Positions 39,727 to 44,606 of a stretch of 44,606 nucleotides of DNA are shown piece after piece. Within the stretch, counting starts at the first letter, position 1; each line of letters starts with the position of its first letter. The position numbers and the translations under genes are program-made. This DNA comes from CAYOXM01 sp964407925 (GTDB taxonomy: Bacteria > Patescibacteriota > Patescibacteriia > SG8-24): contig CAYOXM010000010.1 of NCBI GenBank assembly GCA_964407925.1, forward strand, positions 1 through 44,606. Reading direction: 5' to 3'. The notes under the pieces were generated by a model. That model searched no databases, had not been told where the DNA came from, and saw only the letters and a program-made list of their open reading frames with translations.

Positions 39727-40479
39727 ATGAACGTCCCCGTAAACCAGAACGTCCTCGGCCGCCTTATCGTCCTCACCATGGGCGGACTCGCTTTCGCCAT
39801 GGTCATGCCCGCATACGGCGATCCCTATGCCGCGGCTTTCCTGCCCGCCATCGCGGCCTTCCTCGCCGCCGCGCTGCTCGTGCTGATCGCCCAGGCGGTC
39901 ATCCGCCGCCATCAGCTTTTCGAGGCGGTCCGCATGGAACTCAACAAGCTCCGCCGGCTGTACCATATCTCCAAAAACCTGAGTGTCGCGGCTCCGCAAC
40001 GGTATCGCGGCTGGTTCACGGAGCTGCACGGATTCCTGTACGAGTACCTGACGCTGTTCTCGGGCAAGGACTTCGACAGCTACGATTCGTCGAACGCGCA
40101 TTTCCGCAAGCTGAGCTACCACGTCTACACGATTCCCGAGGTCGACTCGAAGAAGGAAGAGGCGCTCTTCAACGACCTGCTCGGGACGGCGGCGACGGTG
40201 GCGTCCGCCCGCCAGCAAATCAAGGAACTTTGGGACAACCGCCTTTCGGCGTACGTCTGGACCGTGCTGATGCTCATGGTCGCCGGCTTCGTGGCAACCA
40301 CCGTCTTCGCCATGGGCGAGTCGGTCGGCGGGCGTTTCGCGGCGGGCGCGACCATCGCCGTCGTCCTTCTCGCGGTGGACCTGCTCTGGGAGATCGACAC
40401 GCTCTCCGCCGAGCGGACGCAGATGGCCCAGCGCTACGTGAACAACCTCTCGAAGCTCGAGCTCGGCCGCAGGGAGTAA
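39727..40479 (+). CDS. Membrane protein of unknown function
   Basis: 250 residues from ATG 39727. Two N-terminal helices (about 11-57), a polar helical middle (58-170: 'R-R-L-Y-H-I-S-K-N-L', 'W-F-T-E-L-H-G-F-L-Y-E-Y', 'A-T-V-A-S-A-R-Q-Q-I-K-E-L-W-D-N-R'), two C-terminal helices (about 176-222) and a charged tail. The two-plus-two helix arrangement with a helical cytoplasmic insert resembles DUF4239/bestrophin-like proteins, but no diagnostic motif is certain. Followed 3 nt later by a 43-codon gene, probably in the same transcript. Confidence 0.72.
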   Translation: MNVPVNQNVLGRLIVLTMGGLAFAMVMPAYGDPYAAAFLPAIAAFLAAALLVLIAQAVIRRHQLFEAVRMELNKLRRLYHISKNLSVAAPQRYRGWFTELHGFLYEYLTLFSGKDFDSYDSSNAHFRKLSYHVYTIPEVDSKKEEALFNDLLGTAATVASARQQIKELWDNRLSAYVWTVLMLMVAGFVATTVFAMGESVGGRFAAGATIAVVLLAVDLLWEIDTLSAERTQMAQRYVNNLSKLELGRRE

Positions 40480-40482
40480 CCT

Positions 40483-40614
40483 ATGAAGAACCACTCCAGG
40501 ACCAACGCCAAGCGGGGCAAGCTCGGGTATCGGACGCCGAGTTCGTTCCGCTTCACCTCGCAGCAGCGGACCCGCGTCGACAAGGTAAAGAACAAATTCA
40601 CCAACAAGGACTGA
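40483..40614 (+). CDS. 43-residue basic protein of unknown function
   Basis: A small gene of 43 codons starting 4 bases after the upstream stop and followed immediately by a terminator. The product is strongly basic (about a quarter Lys/Arg) with no acidic patch apart from two Asp near the C-terminus; it begins M-K-N-H-S-R-T-N-A-K-R and ends K-N-K-F-T-N-K-D. It has no hydrophobic core helix, which suggests a nucleic-acid-binding or ribosome-associated peptide, but this is inference. Position inside an operon, a clean start and a hairpin beginning at its stop codon support it as a real gene. Confidence 0.6.
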   Translation: MKNHSRTNAKRGKLGYRTPSSFRFTSQQRTRVDKVKNKFTNKD

Positions 40615-40634
40615 CGAAAGTCAGTTCCTTTTTT
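40608..40634 (+). terminator. Rho-independent terminator
   Basis: GGACTGAC (40608-40615), loop GAAA, GTCAGTTCC with one bulge, T-run to 40634. The GNRA-like GAAA loop should be stable. Confidence 0.82.
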
Positions 40635-40690
40635 AAGGGCGAGCCCCGAATGCGCCCTCGGCGAAATAAGTGGGGACTAACAAGGAACAC

Positions 40691-41383
40691 ATGCCTCATG
40701 AAGATTCCACGGTCGTCATTTCGCTCGGCGGTTCGCTCATCGCCCCCAAGGAGGGGATCGACGTCGCGTTCCTTCGCAAGTTCAGCGCGCTCGTCCGCAA
40801 GCACGTGAAAAAGGGAAAACGGTTCGTGCTCATCTGCGGCGGGGGCGTCACTGCGCGACAGTACCAGCAGGCGGCGCGCAAGGTGACGAGGCTGACCCGC
40901 GACGACCTCGATTGGCTCGGCATTCACGCGACGCGGCTGAACGCGCACCTCATCCGCACGGTGCTGCGCACGCTGGCGCATCCGCGCATCATCACCGATC
41001 CGCACGAGGACATGCCCTCGCGTCGTCCCGTCATCATCGGCGCGGGTTGGCGTCCGGGCTGCTCGACCGACTACGACGCGGTCCTGCTCGCCGAGCGGTA
41101 CGGCGCGGGCACGGTCATCAACCTCTCGAACATCCCGTACGTCTATGACAAGGACCCGCGCACGAATCCCGACGCCGTCGCGTTCCCGCGGCTGACGTGG
41201 AAGGACTACCGGCGCCGTTTCGGCACGCGATGGGACCCCGGCCTTTCGAGCCCGTTCGACCCGGTCGCCTCGAAGGAGGCCGAAAAGCAGAAATTGCGCG
41301 TGATCATCGCCGAGGGCCGGGACCTCTCCAACCTCGACCGCATGCTTACGGGGAAGCCCTTCAAGGGCACGGTCGTTGGTTGA
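40691..41383 (+). CDS. pyrH: UMP kinase, archaeal-type amino-acid kinase
   Basis: 230 residues. Phosphorylates UMP in pyrimidine nucleotide synthesis. 'V-V-I-S-L-G-G-S-L-I' binds ATP phosphates; 'C-G-G-G-V-T-A-R-Q-Y' (about 56-65) binds UMP; 'D-W-L-G-I-H-A-T-R-L-N-A-H-L-I' and 'P-G-C-S-T-D-Y-D-A-V-L-L-A-E' continue the order of the archaeal PyrH type (TIGR02076); 'L-S-N-I-P-Y-V-Y-D-K-D-P-R' is the family's nucleotide loop. Archaeal-type UMP kinase is common in Patescibacteria, which supports the lineage suggestion. The start at ATG 40691 has only a weak AAGGAA site; a GTG at 40670 is an alternative. Confidence 0.9.
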   Translation: MPHEDSTVVISLGGSLIAPKEGIDVAFLRKFSALVRKHVKKGKRFVLICGGGVTARQYQQAARKVTRLTRDDLDWLGIHATRLNAHLIRTVLRTLAHPRIITDPHEDMPSRRPVIIGAGWRPGCSTDYDAVLLAERYGAGTVINLSNIPYVYDKDPRTNPDAVAFPRLTWKDYRRRFGTRWDPGLSSPFDPVASKEAEKQKLRVIIAEGRDLSNLDRMLTGKPFKGTVVG

Positions 41384-41389
41384 AGTCGA

Positions 41390-41418
41390 TTGACGAAAGG
41401 GGCCGCCGTTGGTAGGAA
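41390..41418 (+). promoter_or_regulatory. Promoter, near-leaderless
   Basis: TTGACG (41390-41395), 17-nt spacer, TAGGAA (41413-41418); ATG 41427 is 8 nt further. The -10 lacks the final T, and AGGAAGG could act as ribosome site instead. Confidence 0.5.
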
Positions 41419-41426
41419 GGAAGCAT

Positions 41427-41861
41427 ATGGACAGCAGATACAAGGCAATGGTGCTACCGCTGGGGCTCAGCGCGCTCATCCTCGTCGTCATGGGCCTCAT
41501 CATCGCGAAGGATACCCGTGCGCTCATGCTGCGCAACGAAGATCTCCCGCCGGTGATAGATTTCACGTGGACGCCCGCCGGCGACGTCGACCTCAAGGAG
41601 ATGCGCGGTTTCCTCACGATGAAGGACGACTACGCCCTCGACTTCACGACGTACCGTTTCACGATTGTCGAGATCGCCAGGACGTTCGACCTTCCCATCG
41701 ACGGCATGATCGGCAGGGAATACGAACAGCCCGTGTCGCTCTCGCTCATCGCCGACCGGCCGGAAGTGCTCCGTCAACAGAAGCTGACCGTCGAGATTTC
41801 GGTCGCTGACGACAAGGGGCAGAAAACGACGATAACCAGGGTGATCAAACTAAAGCGCTGA
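41427..41861 (+). CDS. Single-pass membrane protein of unknown function
   Basis: 144 residues. One N-terminal anchor (about 8-27, 'M-V-L-P-L-G-L-S-A-L-I-L-V-V-M-G'), then a beta-rich domain with 'V-I-D-F-T-W-T-P-A-G-D-V-D-L', 'Y-A-L-D-F-T-T-Y-R-F-T-I-V-E-I' and 'V-S-L-S-L-I-A-D' and a final 'K-T-T-I-T-R-V-I-K-L-K-R' strand. The alternating pattern is like a small Ig or FN3-type sandwich exposed outside the membrane. No family named. Follows UMP kinase by 43 nt and ends in a strong terminator. Confidence 0.75.
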   Translation: MDSRYKAMVLPLGLSALILVVMGLIIAKDTRALMLRNEDLPPVIDFTWTPAGDVDLKEMRGFLTMKDDYALDFTTYRFTIVEIARTFDLPIDGMIGREYEQPVSLSLIADRPEVLRQQKLTVEISVADDKGQKTTITRVIKLKR

Positions 41862-41869
41862 CGGACCGA

Positions 41870-41902
41870 AAGCCGCTCCCATTGACGGGGGCGGCTTTTT
41901 TT
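41870..41902 (+). terminator. Rho-independent terminator
   Basis: AAGCCGCTCCC (41870-41880) pairs with GGGGGCGGCTT (41887-41897; one G·T pair), loop ATTGAC, T-run to 41902. Confidence 0.88.
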
Positions 41903-41982
41903 GCCATGGTTCGCGGTCCGGCATCGCACGCCGGCGATCGCACGTTAGCCAACCCGCAGTAGACCGAAAAAAGGAGTCCGAC

Positions 41983-43161
41983 ATGGATCAGACGAAACCG
42001 GTGTTCCGGCTCGAGCAGGCTCTCCGTTCTTGGGAGGACCAGTGCTTCTTCAAGCGCGTCATCGGCCAGGCGCTCGTCGCGCAGGGCCGGCAGCCGCCGT
42101 GTCCCGTCGCGGGACCGCTCCTGAACGCGCCGTCGTTCCGCTCGTACGTCCTCAGGGAGGACGCGGAGCGGTTCGACGCCGACCGTTACCTGCTTCCGCT
42201 CGAGACCGCGCAGGCGCTGGGCGCCTGGGCGCTCGTGCCCGCTACCGTCTGGGCGTGGGCGAAGAGCTCGCGCCGGTTCTTCCACCTGTCGGAGGACCTC
42301 CAGGCGCTGCTCAACGCGACGACGCTCGACCGGATGCGCTGGTCCGACGTGGACCTGCCGTTCCAGGCGTTCGCCGTCACCCTCGAGCGTCCCATCGAGG
42401 ACGCGAAGGGGAACGCGTTCGACTGCATCCTCGTCTGCGCCGACCGCGGGCCCGGGCCCGACGGCGTCGAGACCGACGTCCTGTCGTTCCAGATGTTCGC
42501 GCGATCGTTCGCGGAACGTTCGCCCGTGTCGTTCTTCGACCGTCAGCAGATCGAGAAGGCGCTCAGGGAGCGCGACTGGAAGAAGCTCGACCGTTGCGTG
42601 AAGACGGCGCGCGAGTCGACAAGGGGCGGCCACACGTCGCGGTTCATGCTGATGATGGACAAGGTCGGCGACGAACAGGTCACCGAATCGGTCCAACGGC
42701 TCATCTTCAAGACGCACAGCTCCGTCTGCAACTGCGGCGGGACCCACGACGAGTGGGACGCCGCCGTGCGTCAGGTCGTCGGCATGTGCCTGTACCTGCA
42801 GTCGCTCAAGCCGAAGGACCCGCACCGTCCGAAGTGGCAGCCGGGACCGAAGGGCAATCCGGCGAAGGCGGGACAGCCGCGCGCGGTGACGTCCGAGGCC
42901 GAGGTGTGCGTCGTGACGTGCGCGAACACGCTCACGGCAGACGAGCGCGAGGCGTTGCTCGACCACGGCAAGGCGACGCACCGCGCGAGCGGCGAGAAGC
43001 GGCCGCACTTCCGCATGGGCCATTTCCGCCGCCCTCCGGGGAAGGGCAACGATCCCGACCAGCCGAAGGTGGTGCACGTCAGCCCCACGTTCGTGCGGCG
43101 CGACCTCCTCAAGAAGGGCGAGCTCGCGAGCGGGAGCACGACGACGTTCGCGGCGAAGTGA
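41983..43161 (+). CDS. AcrVA2-like protein, function unknown
   Basis: 392 residues; start set by AAGGAG 7 nt upstream. Soluble, no signal. The C-terminal stretch at about 338-374 reads E-K-R-P-H-F-R-M-G-H-F then, after a Gly/Pro loop, 'V-V-H-V-S-P-T-F-V'. The Cas12a inhibitor AcrVA2 ends with the same pattern: K-R-P-H-I-R-R-G-H-W, a loop, then a 'V-R-W-x-P-x-x-V' strand. Other positions fit too: 'L-G-A-W' (79-82), a 'D-L-P-F-Q-A-F-A-V-T-L' strand (124-134) like AcrVA2's 'L-N-L-P-D-W-C-V-Y-V', and a 'V-G-M-C-L-Y-L' helix (266-272). This is remembered homology, not a search. A Cys/His patch 'V-C-N-C-G-G-T-H' (248-255) might bind metal. AcrVA2 homologs also occur away from Cas12a, so the role here is open. 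Own unit. Confidence 0.72.
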   Translation: MDQTKPVFRLEQALRSWEDQCFFKRVIGQALVAQGRQPPCPVAGPLLNAPSFRSYVLREDAERFDADRYLLPLETAQALGAWALVPATVWAWAKSSRRFFHLSEDLQALLNATTLDRMRWSDVDLPFQAFAVTLERPIEDAKGNAFDCILVCADRGPGPDGVETDVLSFQMFARSFAERSPVSFFDRQQIEKALRERDWKKLDRCVKTARESTRGGHTSRFMLMMDKVGDEQVTESVQRLIFKTHSSVCNCGGTHDEWDAAVRQVVGMCLYLQSLKPKDPHRPKWQPGPKGNPAKAGQPRAVTSEAEVCVVTCANTLTADEREALLDHGKATHRASGEKRPHFRMGHFRRPPGKGNDPDQPKVVHVSPTFVRRDLLKKGELASGSTTTFAAK

Positions 43162-43170
43162 GTGCGCAGG

Positions 43171-43197
43171 GGTCCGGCGATTGCCGGACCTTTTTTT
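43171..43197 (+). terminator. Rho-independent terminator
   Basis: GGTCCGGC (43171-43178), loop GATT, GCCGGACC (43183-43190), then TTTTTTT. Confidence 0.95.
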
Positions 43198-43211
43198 ATG
43201 CCGCCAGCGGA

Positions 43212-43240
43212 TTGACCCGCGCGGCGTCGACCGGTATCAT
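43212..43240 (+). promoter_or_regulatory. Promoter, near-leaderless
   Basis: TTGACC (43212-43217), 17-nt spacer, TATCAT (43235-43240); ATG 43248 is 7 nt further. An in-frame ATG at 43239 lies inside the -10 and cannot be used. Confidence 0.82.
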
Positions 43241-43247
43241 GGCCACC

Positions 43248-43658
43248 ATGTCGCTGTTCAAGAGGCATTTCCCGACGTTCCATAAGGCCCCGTCGCTCCT
43301 CAAGCGGCAGGTGCCCGCTTGGACGCACGTGCCGACGCTGGCGTTCCTCGTCCTGGCGTCCCTCCTTTGCCTCTATAATGTCGCCGAGCTCGCGCACCTG
43401 CGCCGCGCGGTGGTCGAAAAGGAGCGCATTGAGCAGCTCGCCGAGCCCCATCTTGACGTTCCGCGTTCGCTTATCGGGGGAATGACCGTTTGCCGCGGGA
43501 ACTGGTTCAGCCGCGTCCGCAGTTGGGCTGCCGGCCGCGACGTTTGCGCGGCCGACCTCGAGGCTCCGGTCGACCGCGACGAGTGGTGCCGGTCGGGCTG
43601 GAACCGCTGGTATTACGGCGGTTTGGGGTGTGACGAGGACGGCGAGCCCGCCCCTTGA
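43248..43658 (+). CDS. Small membrane protein with extracytoplasmic Cys/Trp domain
   Basis: 136 residues. Basic N-terminus, one membrane segment (about 26-44), a charged helix ('L-R-R-A-V-V-E-K-E-R-I-E-Q'), then a region with four cysteines ('V-C-R-G-N-W', 'D-V-C-A', 'E-W-C-R-S-G-W-N-R-W-Y-Y', 'L-G-C-D') and several Trp. The even number of Cys suggests two disulfides on the outside. No family known. Its stop codon overlaps the -35 of the rplJ promoter. Confidence 0.72.
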   Translation: MSLFKRHFPTFHKAPSLLKRQVPAWTHVPTLAFLVLASLLCLYNVAELAHLRRAVVEKERIEQLAEPHLDVPRSLIGGMTVCRGNWFSRVRSWAAGRDVCAADLEAPVDRDEWCRSGWNRWYYGGLGCDEDGEPAP

Positions 43659-43683
43659 CGTTTTCCGCCCGTGGACGTACCAT
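43655..43683 (+). promoter_or_regulatory. rplJL promoter
   Basis: TTGACG (43655-43660), overlapping the previous stop codon, 17-nt spacer, TACCAT (43678-43683). Start of transcription near 43690, just before the L10 leader. Confidence 0.8.
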
Positions 43684-43689
43684 GGGGAC

Positions 43690-43812
43690 ACAATCGATTA
43701 CCGTAGACAATGGGTCCTGAAAGCCTGAAAAGGCCGGAAGGGTAATCTCCGCAAGGAGGCCTATCGAGGTAGAAGTACCTGGCGTGCCCTGTTCGGCATC
43801 CGTTGTCTGCGG
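43690..43812 (+). ncRNA. Ribosomal protein L10 leader
   Basis: Structured 5' leader directly before rplJ. The closing stem pairs CCGTAGACAA (43701-43710) with TTGTCTGCGG (43803-43812), one G·U. Inside it are a GC-rich hairpin near AAGCCTGAAAAGGCCGG, the CTCCGCAAGGAG hairpin (43747-43758) and the conserved 'CCTATCGAGGTAG' kink region (about 43760-43772), which matches the L10-binding K-turn/loop seen in L10 leaders. L10 (with L12) binds here to regulate its own operon. Confidence 0.82.
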
Positions 43813-43832
43813 CAATCGTGCGCAGATTTTTT
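43806..43832 (+). terminator. Attenuator hairpin in the rplJ leader
   Basis: TCTGCG (43806-43811) / CGCAGA (43821-43826), 9-nt loop, then TTTTTT (43827-43832). Its 5' arm lies within the 3' strand of the leader's closing stem (43803-43812), so the two structures exclude each other. Confidence 0.75.
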
Positions 43833-43889
43833 CGTTTTAAAGGTCGATCAAGAGGAAACCCAGTCTACCAACCTTGTCGCAACGTCGCT

Positions 43890-44417
43890 ATGGCGAAAAC
43901 AAGGCAACGCAAAGAGGCTGAAGTGCAGAAGTTCATCGAGGGCCTGAAGGGGGCGAAGGCGACCGTGTTCGCCGATCTGTCCACGCTCAAGGTCAACGAC
44001 GCTTCCTCGCTCCGCCGCAAAGCCGAGAAGGAATCGGTCGACATCGCCACGGCGAAGAAGACCCTGCTCCGTCTCGCGTTCAAGGAAGCCGGCATCGACA
44101 CCGTCGATCCGAAATCCCTCCCGGGCAGCGTCTCGATGCTCCTCGGCTCGGGCGACGAAATCGCCCCCGCCAAGGTTCTCGAGGCCTTCCGCAAGGATCA
44201 CGAGGGCGTCAAAGTCCTCGGCGGCATCCTCGAATCGAAATGGCTCTCCGCGGACGAGATCAAGGCGCTCGCCAAGCTCCCGTCGAAGCAGGAGATGCTC
44301 GGCAAGCTCGTCGGCACGCTCAACGCGCCGGTCTCCGGCTTCGTCAACGTGCTCGCGGGCAACCTCCGCGGTCTCGTCACCGCACTTAACGCAATCAAGG
44401 ATGCGAAAGCATCGTAA
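43890..44417 (+). CDS. rplJ: 50S ribosomal protein L10
   Basis: 175 residues, usual length for bacterial uL10. N-terminus 'M-A-K-T-R-Q-R-K-E', then 'F-I-E-G-L-K-G-A-K-A-T-V-F-A-D-L-S-T-L-K-V-N-D' (the rRNA-binding domain), 'A-K-K-T-L-L-R-L-A-F', 'S-V-S-M-L-L-G-S-G-D-E-I-A-P-A-K' and C-terminal helices that carry L12 dimers. It forms the stalk base of the large subunit and feeds back on its leader. The start at 43890 follows from the N-terminal motif; there is no Shine-Dalgarno within 12 nt, though GAGGAAA lies at about 43851. Confidence 0.97.
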   Translation: MAKTRQRKEAEVQKFIEGLKGAKATVFADLSTLKVNDASSLRRKAEKESVDIATAKKTLLRLAFKEAGIDTVDPKSLPGSVSMLLGSGDEIAPAKVLEAFRKDHEGVKVLGGILESKWLSADEIKALAKLPSKQEMLGKLVGTLNAPVSGFVNVLAGNLRGLVTALNAIKDAKAS

Positions 44418-44429
44418 TTCCCCAACGCT

Positions 44430-44606
44430 ATGTCCGAGATGAAGAACGTTGAGGTCCCGGCCAAGTTCAAGGACCTCGTCGAATCGATCGAGAAGATGAC
44501 CGTCCTCGACCTCGCCGAGCTCGTGAAGCTCCTCGAGGACAAGTTCGGCGTTTCCGCCGCCGCCCCGGCCATGATGATGGCCGCCGCTCCGGGCGCCGCC
44601 GCCGCG
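44430..44606 (+). CDS. rplL: 50S ribosomal protein L7/L12, partial
   Basis: The first 59 codons; the gene runs off the window. 'V-E-V-P-A-K-F-K-D-L-V-E-S-I-E-K-M-T-V-L-D-L-A-E-L-V-K-L-L-E-D-K-F-G-V-S' is the L12 N-terminal dimerisation domain (key positions given), followed by the Ala/Met/Pro hinge. It forms dimers on the L10 stalk and recruits translation factors. 12 nt after rplJ, as in most bacteria. Confidence 0.96.
   Translation, partial: MSEMKNVEVPAKFKDLVESIEKMTVLDLAELVKLLEDKFGVSAAAPAMMMAAAPGAAAA

Noticed and set aside
41983..43161. Calling the AcrVA2-like protein an active anti-CRISPR.
   Set aside because: No Cas12a gene or mobile element is seen here, and AcrVA2-like proteins occur in settings without Cas12a; only similarity is claimed.
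1..44606. tRNA, rRNA, insertion sequence or prophage.
   Set aside because: No tRNA cloverleaf signature, rRNA segment, transposase, integrase or phage structural gene was seen on reading either strand by eye; a tRNAscan or IS search could confirm this.

Overview
The window is a GC-rich, tightly packed bacterial chromosome segment with about 40 genes and no tRNA, rRNA, phage or transposase genes. Several features fit a high-GC lineage of the Candidate Phyla Radiation (Patescibacteria): an archaeal-type UMP kinase, secreted proteins with Ig-like and thrombospondin-type-3 calcium repeats, DUF4015-type glycosidase-like, TM0106-type nuclease and cyclophilin-lipoprotein genes, and many promoters whose -10 box lies only 7-13 nt before the start codon, so the mRNAs have almost no leader. 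UGA is an ordinary stop codon here, which argues against the Absconditabacteria/Gracilibacteria code. The assignment is inference; no marker gene was placed on a tree.

Layout. 1-2470: end of a CAP-domain secreted protein, a long inverted repeat, two membrane-anchored proteins of unknown role, and a convergent small membrane protein. 2577-7492: an ABC-2 exporter pair, a small Cys/His protein, an M50-like membrane metalloprotease and an AI-2E-type permease. 7496-10408 (minus): a polytopic membrane/pilin-like/calcium-repeat protein, a small anchored protein and a CYTH enzyme. 10448-13765: four consecutive small lipoprotein genes, each with its own promoter and terminator; three share a recognisable domain and the first also carries a thioredoxin domain. 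13776-20298: dihydrouridine synthase divergent from a MarR regulator, followed by a MacA/MacB-like exporter with two separate permeases. 20299-24812: repeat element, MFS permease, TM0106-type nuclease, convergent PP2C-like phosphatase. 24897-29890: glucose-6-phosphate isomerase, glycosidase-like protein, cyclophilin lipoprotein, APH-like kinase, methyltransferase. 29895-34696: a giant Ig-repeat surface protein. 34761-39676: MutY, a Gmad2/GerMN lipid-free anchored protein, TPR, kelch, and both exonuclease VII subunits. 39713-43658: membrane proteins, a 43-residue basic protein, UMP kinase, and a 392-residue protein whose C-terminal signature resembles AcrVA2, the Cas12a inhibitor family. 43655-44606: rplJL operon start with an L10 leader and a terminator that shares bases with it.

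Themes. Promoters follow one pattern, TTGAC(A/C/G)-N17-TAnnnT, often with an extended -10 (TGc or TGg just before it). Most transcription units end in a clean hairpin plus U-tract, some bidirectional between convergent genes. Many products are envelope proteins: exporters, lipoproteins, Ig/TSP3 surface proteins and anchored repeat proteins. Housekeeping genes (dus, pgi, mutY, xseA, xseB, pyrH, rplJ, rplL) are scattered among them. The items I would look at first are the AcrVA2-like protein (41983-43161), the overlapping L10 leader/terminator (43701-43832), the lipoprotein cluster (10541-13719) and the three dispersed inverted-repeat elements.
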